From Pseudomonas sp. PB120 (GTDB lineage Bacteria; Pseudomonadota; Gammaproteobacteria; Pseudomonadales; Pseudomonadaceae), in contig NZ_RWIN01000125.1 in NCBI RefSeq assembly GCF_009761815.1, positions 1 through 64,000 of the forward strand: DNA of 64,000 nt. The letters run 5' to 3'. The notes beneath the pieces were generated by a model. The model saw only the letters and a list, made by a program, of their open reading frames with translations, was not told the DNA's origin and did no database searches. Each line of letters starts with the position of its first letter. Positions within the stretch are counted from its first letter, which is position 1. The translations under genes and the position numbers were made by a program. Below are positions 41,303-50,465 of the stretch, in pieces.

Positions 41303-43558
41303 TCAAATACGCCGTGCGGCGTAACGCTTGAGCATGCTCGGAACATCGAGAATCAGCGCAATGCGGCCGTCACCGGTGATGGTGGCGCCCGACATGCCCG
41401 GGGTTCCCTGGAGCATTTTGCCCAATGGCTTGATGACCACTTCTTCCTGGCCAACCAGTTGATCGACGACGAAGCCGATCCGCTGGGTGCCCACCGAAAG
41501 GATCACCACATGGCCTTCGCGCTGCTCTTCGTGAGCGGCGGAGCTGACCAGCCAGCGCTTGAGGTAGAACAGTGGCAGTGCCTTGTCCCGCACGATCACC
41601 ACTTCCTGGCCGTCCACCACGTTGGTGCGCGACAGGTCGAGGTGGAAAATCTCGTTGACGTTCACCAGCGGGAACGCGAACGCCTGGTTGCCGAGCATGA
41701 CCATCAGCGTCGGCATGATCGCCAGGGTCAACGGGACCTTGATGACGATTTTCGAGCCCTGGCCCTTGGCCGAGAAGATATTGATCGAACCGTTGAGCTG
41801 GGAAATCTTGGTTTTCACCACGTCCATGCCCACGCCACGACCCGACACGTCGGAGATCTCGGTTTTGGTCGAGAAACCCGGCGCGAAAATCAGGTTGTAG
41901 CACTCGGTATCGCTCAAACGATCGGCCGCGTCCTTGTCCATCACACCGCGTTTGACGGCGATGGAACGCAGCACATTCGGGTCCATGCCTTTGCCGTCAT
42001 CGGAGATCGACAGCAGGATATGGTCGCCTTCCTGTTCGGCCGCGAGGATCACCTTGCCGCCGCGGGACTTGCCCGACGCTTCGCGTTCTTCCGGCGACTC
42101 GATGCCGTGGTCGACCGCGTTGCGCACCAAGTGGACCAGCGGGTCGGCCAGGGCCTCGACGAGGTTCTTGTCGAGGTCGGTTTCTTCGCCGACGAGTTCC
42201 AGGTTGATCTCTTTCTTGAGCTGGCGAGCCAGGTCGCGAACCAGGCGCGGGAAGCGCCCGAAGACCTTCTTGATCGGTTGCATCCGGGTCTTCATGACCG
42301 CGGTTTGCAGGTCGGCCGTGACCACGTCGAGGTTGGACACAGCCTTGGACATGGCTTCGTCGGCGCTGTTGGCACCGAGGCGGACCAGGCGGTTACGCAC
42401 CAGCACCAGTTCGCCAACCATGTTCATGATTTCGTCGAGACGCGCGGTGTCGACCCGCACGGTGGTCTCGGCTTCGCTGGCCGGTTTTTCAGGCGGCGGT
42501 GCGGACGGCGCACGGGCCGGAGCCGGTGCAGCAGCGGCAGCCGGTTTCGGTGCTTCAGCCTTGGGCTCGGGTGACTTGGCAACCGGCTTGGGAGCAACAG
42601 CCTTGGCAACAGGCGCAGCCACCGAAGACGCCGCCGAAGCGGAACCGACTTCAGTGAACTTGCCTTTGCCGTGCAACTCGTCGAGCAACGATTCGAACTC
42701 GTGATCCGAGATCAGATCGCTGCCTGCCGCCGCGGCAGCCGGCGCAGCCGGGGTTGGCACAGAGGCAATGGCCGATTCCAGCGCATCGACAGCAAAGTTA
42801 CCCTTGCCGTGCAGCTGGTCGAGCAGTGCTTCAAACTCGTCGTCGGTAATGTCGGAACTGTCACCCGCCGCTTTCGGCGCGGCCGGTGCTGCGGGTGCAG
42901 CAGGCGCGGCCACCGCGTCGACGGCGAACTGGCCTTTGCCGTGCAACTGATCGAGCAGTGACTCGAACTCGGCATCGGTAATTTCGTCGCTGCCGGCGGC
43001 ATCGCCGGCAGGCAGCGGAGCAGCTACCGCAGGAGCCTCGGCCTGGGCCTTGACGGCATTCAGCGAGTCCAGCAGTTGTTCAAATTCGTTATCGGTGATG
43101 TCGCCCGATTCGCTTTCAGCGACAGGCTCTTCGACGACTTCGGCAAACACGGCCGATTCATCGGCGGTTTGCGGCTCGGCCAGACGCGCCAGCGCCGCAA
43201 GCAACTCCGGCGTCGCCGCCGTGATCGGGCTGCGTTCGCGGACTTCGGTAAACATGCTGTTCACCGCGTCCAGCGCTTCGAGAACCACGTCCATCAGTTC
43301 CGAGTCGACGCGTCGCTCACCCTTGCGCAGGATGTCGAACACGTTCTCGGCGATGTGACAGCACTCCACCAGCTCGTTGAGCTGGAGGAAGCCGGCGCCC
43401 CCTTTTACAGTGTGAAAACCGCGAAAAATTGCATTGAGCAAGTCCGCATCATCCGGTCGGCTTTCAAGCTCGACCAGCTGTTCGGACAGTTGCTCCAGAA
43501 TCTCGCCGGCCTCAACCAGAAAATCCTGAAGGATCTCTTCATCGGCGCCGAAGCTCAT
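41303..43558 (-). CDS. cheA: Chemotaxis histidine kinase CheA
   Basis: A 751-residue CheA. P1 holds the phospho-histidine H49 (FRGFHTVKGGAGF). The P2 region (about 150-300) is replaced by four copies of an ITDxEFExLLDxLHGKG module separated by Ala/Pro linkers. P3 starts at RVDTARLDEIMNMVGEL, P4 has the N box LVRNAVDHGIE, G1 DDGKGMD and G2 GRGVGMDVVK, and P5 is the CheW-like end. It autophosphorylates and feeds CheY and CheB. Length is normal for polar-flagellate CheA. Confidence 0.97.
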   Translation of the reverse strand: MSFGADEEILQDFLVEAGEILEQLSEQLVELESRPDDADLLNAIFRGFHTVKGGAGFLQLNELVECCHIAENVFDILRKGERRVDSELMDVVLEALDAVNSMFTEVRERSPITAATPELLAALARLAEPQTADESAVFAEVVEEPVAESESGDITDNEFEQLLDSLNAVKAQAEAPAVAAPLPAGDAAGSDEITDAEFESLLDQLHGKGQFAVDAVAAPAAPAAPAAPKAAGDSSDITDDEFEALLDQLHGKGNFAVDALESAIASVPTPAAPAAAAAGSDLISDHEFESLLDELHGKGKFTEVGSASAASSVAAPVAKAVAPKPVAKSPEPKAEAPKPAAAAAPAPARAPSAPPPEKPASEAETTVRVDTARLDEIMNMVGELVLVRNRLVRLGANSADEAMSKAVSNLDVVTADLQTAVMKTRMQPIKKVFGRFPRLVRDLARQLKKEINLELVGEETDLDKNLVEALADPLVHLVRNAVDHGIESPEEREASGKSRGGKVILAAEQEGDHILLSISDDGKGMDPNVLRSIAVKRGVMDKDAADRLSDTECYNLIFAPGFSTKTEISDVSGRGVGMDVVKTKISQLNGSINIFSAKGQGSKIVIKVPLTLAIMPTLMVMLGNQAFAFPLVNVNEIFHLDLSRTNVVDGQEVVIVRDKALPLFYLKRWLVSSAAHEEQREGHVVILSVGTQRIGFVVDQLVGQEEVVIKPLGKMLQGTPGMSGATITGDGRIALILDVPSMLKRYAARRI

Positions 43559-43605
43559 GTATGGGGTGCTCCTAACAGGTCTAAAAACCTAAAAAACCTA
43601 AAATC

Positions 43606-44394
43606 CTAAAACCCTAGGCTGGATAGCAAATCGTCCACATCGTCCTGACCGGACACAACGTCTTCTCTTTTATCGGCATGAATCTGCGGACCTTCACCCT
43701 GAGAGAGATGTTTTTGCGGATCTTTTTCTGCAAGGATCGACGCACGGTCATGTTCGATGCCCGCAAAGCGGTCCACCTGACTGGCCATGAGCACGAGCTT
43801 GAGCAGGTTGCTTTCAACTTCGGTGACCAGCTGGGTCACACGCTTGATCACCTGACCTGTGAGGTCCTGGTAATCCTGGGCCAGCAGAATGTCGTTGAGG
43901 TTGCTCGACACTACGCGGCTGTCTTCACTGCTGCGTGTCAGGAAACCGTCGACTCGACGGGCCAGCTCACGAAACTCTTCAGCACCGACTTCGCGACGCA
44001 TGAACCGACCCCAGTCCGTGCTCAAGGCCTGGGCTTCGTCGCTCAGGCGGTTGACCAGCGGCGTGGCGTTTTCCACCAGGTCCATGGTGCGATTGGCCGC
44101 AGCCTCGGTCAGCTTGACCACATACCCCAGACGCTCGGTGGCGTCGGTGATCTGTGACACTTCCTCGGCTTGCGGCATGTTCGGGTCGATCTGGAAATTG
44201 ACGATCGCACTGTGCAGCTCACGGGTGAGCTTGCCCACTTCCTGATACAGGCCACGGTCACGGGTCTGATTGAGCTCATGGATCAGTTGCACAGCGTCGC
44301 CGAACTTGCCTTTTTCAAGGCTTTCGACCAATTCGACCGCATGTTTTTTCAGGGTCGATTCAAAATCGCCCAATGAAGATTCTTTATGCTCCAT
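43606..44394 (-). CDS. cheZ: CheY-P phosphatase CheZ
   Basis: A 262-residue CheZ: a long helical hairpin with catalytic acid and glutamine in AQDYQDLTGQVIKR (D177, Q181), and the C-terminal CheY-binding peptide DVDDLLSSLGF. It ends the motor signal by dephosphorylating CheY. The 47 bases between it and cheA carry TTTTAGG-like repeats. Confidence 0.96.
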   Translation of the reverse strand: MEHKESSLGDFESTLKKHAVELVESLEKGKFGDAVQLIHELNQTRDRGLYQEVGKLTRELHSAIVNFQIDPNMPQAEEVSQITDATERLGYVVKLTEAAANRTMDLVENATPLVNRLSDEAQALSTDWGRFMRREVGAEEFRELARRVDGFLTRSSEDSRVVSSNLNDILLAQDYQDLTGQVIKRVTQLVTEVESNLLKLVLMASQVDRFAGIEHDRASILAEKDPQKHLSQGEGPQIHADKREDVVSGQDDVDDLLSSLGF

Positions 44395-44416
44395 AGCTCC
44401 CCCGTGGCGCAGTCCA

Positions 44417-44788
44417 TCAACCGATGCGTTCGAAAATCTTCTCGATTTTTTCTTTCAACGCCTGGGCCGTGAAGGGTTTGACCACATAGCCGTTTACGCC
44501 GGCCTGGGCTGCTTCGATGATCTGCTCGCGCTTGGCTTCAGCGGTCACCATCAGCACTGGCAGGTGCTTGAGCTTTTCATCGGCGCGCACGTGGCGCAGC
44601 AGATCGATACCGGTCATGCCAGGCATGTTCCAGTCCGTTACCAGAAAGTCGATGCTCCCGCTGTTGAGAACCGGAATGGCGGTAGTGCCATCGTCGGCCT
44701 CGACCGTGTTGGTGAACCCAAGGTCACGCAACAGGTTTTTTATGATCCGCCGCATCGTTGAGAAGTCATCAACGATGAGGATTTTCAT
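44417..44788 (-). CDS. cheY: Chemotaxis response regulator CheY
   Basis: This 124-residue single receiver domain has phospho-acceptor D52 (LVTDWNMPGM), acid pair VDD (7-8), threonine in VTAEAK and lysine in VVKPFTA. It carries the signal to FliM/FliN. ATG 44788 gives the usual MKILIVDDFSTMRR N terminus. A strong GGAGG lies 17 bases upstream and would better suit a TTG at 44800, so a four-residue longer form is possible. Confidence 0.96.
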   Translation of the reverse strand: MKILIVDDFSTMRRIIKNLLRDLGFTNTVEADDGTTAIPVLNSGSIDFLVTDWNMPGMTGIDLLRHVRADEKLKHLPVLMVTAEAKREQIIEAAQAGVNGYVVKPFTAQALKEKIEKIFERIG

Positions 44789-44955
44789 GTTCTTGTCCAA
44801 TTCGACCTCCAAGCAGTCTTAAACGCGCCCAGCACCTGGACGCGCCATTTCAATCAATCCGGCAAAGCACTCGATGACTGTCTGGAGCACAGCAGATCGA
44901 GACCGGTGCAGTTCAACACCACACCAGCCACGTTCGCAGTGTCCCCACACTGCCT

Positions 44956-45696
44956 TCAGCGCGCTCGCCACTCCCCCAAACGCCCCCGCAAACGGGCCGC
45001 GCACTGGCTGTGTAACTGGCTGACCCGAGATTCGCTGACCCCCAGGACCTCGCCGATTTCCTTGAGATTCAGCTCTTCGTCGTAGTACAGCGCCAACACC
45101 AGTCGCTCACGCTCCGGCAAATTGGCAATCGCGTCCGCCAGCGCCGCCTGGAAGCGTTCATCTTCCAGATCGCGTGACGGCTCGAGATGAGCACTCGCGC
45201 CATCCTCGTGCAGCCCTTCGTGCTCGCCGTCCTGCAACAGATCGTCGAAACTGAATAACCGGCTACCCAAGGTGTCGTTCAAAATCCCGTAATAATCGTC
45301 GAGACTCAATTGGAGTTCGGCCGCAACCTCGTGATCTTTAGCGTCACGACCGGTTTTAGCTTCAATCGAGCGAATTGCGTCGCTGACCATCCGGGTATTG
45401 CGGTGGACCGAACGTGGCGCCCAGTCCCCCTTGCGGACTTCATCGAGCATGGCGCCGCGGATCCGGATGCCCGCGTACGTCTCGAAACTCGCACCTTTGC
45501 TGGCGTCGTATTTGGTCGACACTTCCAGCAGACCGATCATCCCGGCCTGGATCAGGTCTTCGACCTGGACGCTGGCCGGCAGACGGGCCAGCAGGTGGTA
45601 GGCAATGCGTTTAACCAGTGGCGCGTAACGCTCGATCAACTCGTACTGCGCGTCACGTGCCGACTTCTTGTAGAGGTTGTAACCGCTGGCTGTCAT
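44956..45696 (-). CDS. fliA: Flagellar sigma factor FliA (sigma-28)
   Basis: A 246-residue sigma-28 that transcribes late flagellar and chemotaxis genes. Region 2 shows IERYAPLVKRIAYHLLARLP and SFETYAGIRIRGAMLDEVR; region 4 shows LNLKEIGEVLGVSESRVSQLHSQC. It is held by FlgM until the hook is complete. It overlaps the fleN stop codon by four bases. The 167-base gap to cheY shows no terminator or recognisable sigma-28 site. Confidence 0.97.
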   Translation of the reverse strand: MTASGYNLYKKSARDAQYELIERYAPLVKRIAYHLLARLPASVQVEDLIQAGMIGLLEVSTKYDASKGASFETYAGIRIRGAMLDEVRKGDWAPRSVHRNTRMVSDAIRSIEAKTGRDAKDHEVAAELQLSLDDYYGILNDTLGSRLFSFDDLLQDGEHEGLHEDGASAHLEPSRDLEDERFQAALADAIANLPERERLVLALYYDEELNLKEIGEVLGVSESRVSQLHSQCAARLRGRLGEWRAR

Positions 45697-46523
45697 AGAA
45701 CAGGTCCTGCCGTTTGTTGCACGAGGCGCTCGACGAAAAATTCAAGGTGCCCACGCGGGTTGGCAGGCAGCGGCCAGGTGTCGACCTTCTGGGCAATCGC
45801 CTTGAAGGCCAGCGAACACTTGGAACGCGGGAAGGCTTCGTACACGGCACGTTGCTTCTGCACGGCCTTGCGCACGCTTTCGTCGTACGGCACCGCACCG
45901 ACGTATTGCAATGCGACGTCGAGGAAACGGTCCGTGACCTTGGTCAACTTGGCGAACAGGTTGCGACCTTCCTGCGGGCTCTGGGCCATGTTGGCCAGGA
46001 CGCGGAAGCGGTTCATGCCGTAATCGCGGTTCAGCAGTTTGATCAGGGCGTAGGCGTCCGTGATCGAGGTCGGCTCGTCGCACACCACCAGCAGGACTTC
46101 CTGCGCGGCGCGGACAAAACTGACTACCGAGTCACCTATACCCGCAGCGGTGTCGATCACCAATACGTCGAGATTGTCGCCGATGTCGCTGAACGCCTGG
46201 ATCAGGCCGGCGTGTTGCGCCGGGCTCAGATGAACCATGCTCTGGGTGCCGGACGCGGCCGGGACGATGCGGATGCCGCCAGGGCCCTGCAACAACACGT
46301 CGCGCAGCTCGCAGCGGCCTTCGATCACGTCGGCCAGTGTGCGTTTGGGTGTCAGTCCCAGCAGGACGTCGACGTTTGCCAAACCCAGGTCGGCGTCCAA
46401 CAGCATGACGCGACGGCCGAGCTCAGCCAGGGCCAATGACAAATTCACTGACACGTTAGTCTTGCCGACGCCACCTTTGCCGCCGGTCACCGCGATCACC
46501 TGTACGGGATGCATGCTGCCCAT
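45693..46523 (-). CDS. fleN: Flagellar number regulator FleN (FlhG), MinD-like ATPase
   Basis: A 276-residue MinD-type ATPase: Walker A variant GGKGGVGKTNVSVN (14-27), DADLGLANVDVLLG and the B motif LDVLVIDTAAG. It antagonises the master regulator FleQ, so keeping a single (or few) polar flagella. ATGs at 46523 and 46514 are both possible. Confidence 0.96.
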   Translation of the reverse strand: MGSMHPVQVIAVTGGKGGVGKTNVSVNLSLALAELGRRVMLLDADLGLANVDVLLGLTPKRTLADVIEGRCELRDVLLQGPGGIRIVPAASGTQSMVHLSPAQHAGLIQAFSDIGDNLDVLVIDTAAGIGDSVVSFVRAAQEVLLVVCDEPTSITDAYALIKLLNRDYGMNRFRVLANMAQSPQEGRNLFAKLTKVTDRFLDVALQYVGAVPYDESVRKAVQKQRAVYEAFPRSKCSLAFKAIAQKVDTWPLPANPRGHLEFFVERLVQQTAGPVL

Positions 46524-46639
46524 GTTATTTCTTTACCTTGTCTTGCATAGACGGAGGCCACATTACTGGCTGCGCGTTCGCAAACGGAACAATGCATGGC
46601 AGACCATCGATGTAGGTACAAAAACTGTTCATTAATACC

Positions 46640-47968
46640 TCAGCCAACCTGCTTGGTCGGGCTGTGGTAAATATCAGCGAACATGTCAGCCATGGCTTCT
46701 TCGCTGGGTTCTTCCTGCATTTGCACGCTCACGGCGCGACTGACCAACTGATGACGGCGCGGCAGATGCAAATCATCCGGAATCCGCGGGCCATCGGTCA
46801 GGTACGCCACCGGCAATTCATGACTGATGGCCAGGCTCAACACCTCGCCCAAGCTTGCCGTTTCATCCAGTTTAGTCAGGATGCAGCCAGCGAGCCCGCA
46901 GCGCTTGTAACTGTGATAAGCGGCAGTTAGAACCTGTTTCTGGCTGGTGGTTGCCAGAACCAGATAATTTTTTGACCGGATGCCACGCCCGGCCAGGCTC
47001 TCGAGCTGCATGCGCAGCGCCGGATCGCTGGCTTGCAGGCCGGCGGTATCGATCAGCACCACGCGTTTGCGCAGCAATGGATCCAGCGCCTGAACCAGCG
47101 ATTGGCCCGGGTCGACGTGGGTCACCGACACATTGAGAATCCGCCCAAGCGTCTTGAGTTGCTCCTGGGCACCAATACGGTAGCTGTCCATGCTCACCAG
47201 CGCGATGTTCTGCGCACCGTATTTCAGCACGTAACGGGCCGCGAGCTTGGCCAGGGTGGTGGTCTTGCCCATACCGGCAGGGCCGACCATTGCAATCACA
47301 CCGCCCTCTTCCAGCGGCTCGACTTCCGGGGTGGCGATCATCCGCGCCAGATGCGCCAGCAACATGCGCCAGGCCTGACGGGGTTCTTCGATATCGGTAA
47401 TCAGCGCCAGCAAATCGCGCGACAACGGACCGGACAGGCCAATGCGCTGCAGGCGTCGCCAGAGATTGGCCTGGGCCGGACGGCTACCTTGCAGCTGATT
47501 CCAGGCCAGGGAGCCCAGTTGAACTTCCATCAGTTCACGCAGGCTGTTGAGTTCGAAGCGCATCGAGTCGAACGCACGCGGGTCAACACCGGTCGAGGCG
47601 GGCGCAGGGGCCGGCGCAGGACGACGAGGTTCGGCGTAGGTCGGCTCGATCAGCGGCTCGGCGGCGGTCAGTGGCAGGCCGGCGAACAACTGGCGATTGG
47701 TGCTCTTGTCGCTCTCGCCATCGCCACGCAGGCTCAACTCGGCCTGGGCGGTGACGATCCGCGACTGGGTCTTGCGCAGCTCGTCCTCGAGTTCCATGTT
47801 CGGAACACGCGGGGCCAGCGCAGACAATTTGTAATCGAGGGCAGCCGTCAGCTCGACACCGCCGGCGATACGGCGATTGCCAATGATGGCGGCATCAGCG
47901 CCCAGCTCATCACGAACCAGTTTCATGGCCTGACGCATATCGGCGGCGAAAAAACGCTTAACTTGCAT
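46640..47968 (-). CDS. flhF: Flagellar placement GTPase FlhF
   Basis: A 442-residue SRP-type GTPase. N terminus MQVKRFFAADMRQAMKLVRDELG, basic/Pro middle region, then the NG domain with G1 GPAGMGKTTTLAKLA, G3 DTAGL and G4 TKLDET. It sets the flagellar pole. It lies between flhA (11-base gap) and fleN. Confidence 0.97.
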   Translation of the reverse strand: MQVKRFFAADMRQAMKLVRDELGADAAIIGNRRIAGGVELTAALDYKLSALAPRVPNMELEDELRKTQSRIVTAQAELSLRGDGESDKSTNRQLFAGLPLTAAEPLIEPTYAEPRRPAPAPAPASTGVDPRAFDSMRFELNSLRELMEVQLGSLAWNQLQGSRPAQANLWRRLQRIGLSGPLSRDLLALITDIEEPRQAWRMLLAHLARMIATPEVEPLEEGGVIAMVGPAGMGKTTTLAKLAARYVLKYGAQNIALVSMDSYRIGAQEQLKTLGRILNVSVTHVDPGQSLVQALDPLLRKRVVLIDTAGLQASDPALRMQLESLAGRGIRSKNYLVLATTSQKQVLTAAYHSYKRCGLAGCILTKLDETASLGEVLSLAISHELPVAYLTDGPRIPDDLHLPRRHQLVSRAVSVQMQEEPSEEAMADMFADIYHSPTKQVG

Positions 47969-47979
47969 ACACCACTACC

Positions 47980-50109
47980 TCAGCCGTTCGGCCCTACTGT
48001 CGCAACGATGGTCACTTGCTTGTTGTCAGGAATTTCCTGGTAAGCCAACACATGCAAACCCGGGACTGCCAACCGGCCGAAGCGCGACAACATTGCGCGT
48101 ACCGGACCGGCCACCAGCAGAATCACCGGTTGACCTTGCATCTCCTGGCGCTGCGCCGCATCGATCAACGAGCGCTGCAGCTTCTCAGCCATGCTTGGTT
48201 CCAGCAGAACGCCCTCTTCCGAGCCTTGTCCTGCCTTCTGAAGACTATTGAGCAATATTTGTTCCAACCTTGGCTCCAGGGTGATAACTGGCAGCTCGGA
48301 CTCAGTCCCTACAATGCTTTGGACGATTGCGCGGGATACGCCGACGCGCACCGCGGCCACCAAGGCGGCAGTATCTTGACTCTTGGCGGCATTGTTCGCG
48401 ATGGCTTCGGCAATGCTGCGGATGTCGCGTACCGGCACTTGTTCGGCCAACAGCGCCTGCAAGACCTTGAGCAGCTGCGACAGCGAAACCACGCCCGGCA
48501 CCAGCTCTTCCGCCAGTTTTGGCGAGCTTTTGGCCAGCAATTGCATCAGTTGCTGGACTTCTTCGTGACCGATCAGTTCGCTGGAGTGCTTGTACAGAAT
48601 CTGGTTCAAGTGAGTCGCCACCACCGTACTGGCATCGACCACGGTGTAACCGAGGGATTGCGCCTGCGCACGCTGGCTGATTTCGATCCAGACCGCCTCC
48701 AGCCCGAAAGCCGGATCTTTGGCGGTTATGCCATTGAGGGAACCGTATACCTGACCGGGGTTGATGGCCAGTTCGCGGTCCGGGTAGATCTCCGCTTCCG
48801 CCAGGATCACGCCCATCAAGGTCAGGCGATAGGCGCTTGGGGCCAAGTCGAGGTTGTCACGGATATGCACGGTCGGCATCAGGAAGCCCAGGTCCTGGGA
48901 CAGCTTCTTGCGCACGCCCTTGATCCGCGCCAGCAACTGGCCACCCTGATTACGGTCCACCAGCGGGATCAGGCGATAACCCACTTCAAGGCCAATCATG
49001 TCGATCGGGGTCACATCGTCCCAGCCCAACTCCTTGGTTTCCTGGGCGCGGGCTGGTGATGGCAGCAGTTCCTGCTGACGCTTGACCTCTTGCAAGGCCT
49101 GCACCTTGACGATGTTTTGCTTCTTCCAGAACAGGTACGCGCCGCCAGCCGCCAGGGCCGCCATGGTCAGGAAGGAGAAGTGCGGCATGCCGGGCACCAG
49201 GCCCATGACGGCCATCAGGCCGGCCGCCACTGCCAGCGCCTTGGGCGAGGCAAACATCTGGCGATTGATCTGCTTGCCCATGTCTTCCGAACCGGAAGCA
49301 CGGGTCACCATGATCGCCGCCGCTGTTGATAACAACAGTGATGGCAATTGCGCCACCAAACCGTCACCGATGGTCAGCAGCGCGTACACCTTGCCGGCAT
49401 CGCCAAAGCTCATGCCGTGCTGGAAGATACCGACCGCCATGCCGCCGATCAGGTTGATGAACAGGATCAGCAGGCCGGCGATGGCGTCACCGCGGACGAA
49501 TTTGCTGGCACCGTCCATGGACCCGTAGAACTCGGCTTCCTGGGCCACTTCCATCCGGCGCAGTTTGGCCTGGTTCTGATCGATCAGACCGGCGTTCAAG
49601 TCGGCGTCGATGGCCATCTGTTTACCGGGCATCGCATCGAGGGTGAAACGCGCGCTCACCTCGGAAATCCGCCCGGCACCCTTGGTCACCACGACGAAGT
49701 TGATGATCATCAAAATCGCGAAGACCACGATACCGACCACGTAATTACCGCCGATCACCACCTCGCCGAAGGCCTGGATGACCTTACCGGCAGCGGCGTG
49801 ACCGTCCTGGCCGTGAAGCATCACCACCCGCGTGGACGCTACGTTGAGCGCCAGCCGCAGCAGCGTCGCCACCAGCAGAATGGTCGGGAACACCGCAAAA
49901 TCCAGCGGCCGCAGCGCATAGACGCAGACCAGCAAGACGACGATCGACAACGCAATGTTGAACGTGAAAAACACGTCCAGCAGGAACGGCGGCACCGGCA
50001 GCATCATCATGGCGAGCATGACCAGCAGCAACAACGGCACGCCCAGATTGCCCCGACTTAAGTCGGCAACGTTTGTGCGGGCACTGTTGAGTAACTGAGA
50101 GCGATCCAC
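47980..50109 (-). CDS. flhA: Flagellar export gate protein FlhA
   Basis: A 709-residue FlhA. Eight N-terminal helices include the FHIPEP-family block RFTLDAMPGKQMAIDADLNAG. The cytosolic domain runs from about 340 and closes the export nonamer (IGLEVGYRLIPLVDRNQGGQLL). The start is GTG 50109 (VDRSQLLNSARTNVADLSRG) with GGGG upstream. An open frame running back to 50382 has no homology and crosses the sigma-54 promoter, so it is rejected. Confidence 0.96.
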   Translation of the reverse strand: MDRSQLLNSARTNVADLSRGNLGVPLLLLVMLAMMMLPVPPFLLDVFFTFNIALSIVVLLVCVYALRPLDFAVFPTILLVATLLRLALNVASTRVVMLHGQDGHAAAGKVIQAFGEVVIGGNYVVGIVVFAILMIINFVVVTKGAGRISEVSARFTLDAMPGKQMAIDADLNAGLIDQNQAKLRRMEVAQEAEFYGSMDGASKFVRGDAIAGLLILFINLIGGMAVGIFQHGMSFGDAGKVYALLTIGDGLVAQLPSLLLSTAAAIMVTRASGSEDMGKQINRQMFASPKALAVAAGLMAVMGLVPGMPHFSFLTMAALAAGGAYLFWKKQNIVKVQALQEVKRQQELLPSPARAQETKELGWDDVTPIDMIGLEVGYRLIPLVDRNQGGQLLARIKGVRKKLSQDLGFLMPTVHIRDNLDLAPSAYRLTLMGVILAEAEIYPDRELAINPGQVYGSLNGITAKDPAFGLEAVWIEISQRAQAQSLGYTVVDASTVVATHLNQILYKHSSELIGHEEVQQLMQLLAKSSPKLAEELVPGVVSLSQLLKVLQALLAEQVPVRDIRSIAEAIANNAAKSQDTAALVAAVRVGVSRAIVQSIVGTESELPVITLEPRLEQILLNSLQKAGQGSEEGVLLEPSMAEKLQRSLIDAAQRQEMQGQPVILLVAGPVRAMLSRFGRLAVPGLHVLAYQEIPDNKQVTIVATVGPNG

Positions 50110-50169
50110 CGGTTTTCCCCGTTCCTTAAAGCAAACTTTTGACGCCTGAAGCAGGCGCAGGACGGGTAC

Positions 50170-50186
50170 TGCAAGAAGCTTTCCAA
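50170..50186 (-). promoter_or_regulatory. Sigma-54 promoter of flhA
   Basis: On the minus strand TTGGAAAGCTTCTTGCA gives GG-N10-GC spacing with TTGCA at -12. It lies about 60 bases before the flhA GTG. FleQ is the expected activator. Confidence 0.75.
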
Positions 50187-50242
50187 CTTTAGCCGGGGCT
50201 GAAAATAGAGCCATTTCAGGTATGTCTGGACTGACTGGATAG

Positions 50243-50354
50243 CCCTGTAGCAGTTGCCGAGCCCGCGAGGCTGCGTCCGGCTGCGCAGCCGTCGTAAAAT
50301 CCGGCGAGGACTGCGTCCTCGAACGCAGCCTCGCGGGCTCGGCAGCTGCTACAG
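50243..50354. repeat. Long imperfect inverted repeat (CTGTAGCAGCTG family)
   Basis: Arms start CCTGTAGCAGTTGCCGAGC and end GGCTCGGCAGCTGCTACAGG. It sits in the 356-base gap between flhA and the Rhs gene, which otherwise holds only the flhA promoter and the Rhs leader. Same family as 13287-13393. Confidence 0.85.
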
Positions 50355-50465
50355 GTGCGAAGTTCGGGAATGGTGTCGCCAAAACTATCAGTTCTGTTAG
50401 TTCTCGATCGTTGCGTAATCGCGAATACTGAGTACCAGCCTTTCGGATCCTTGGAGCACCTGTTC

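Noticed and set aside
46524..46639. Sigma-54 promoter before fleN
   Set aside because: A TGG...TGCA pair is present but GG and GC are 11 bases apart instead of 10.
50110..50382. N-terminal extension of FlhA by 91 residues
   Set aside because: It would translate through the sigma-54 promoter and part of a hairpin repeat and has no membrane or FlhA-like character.
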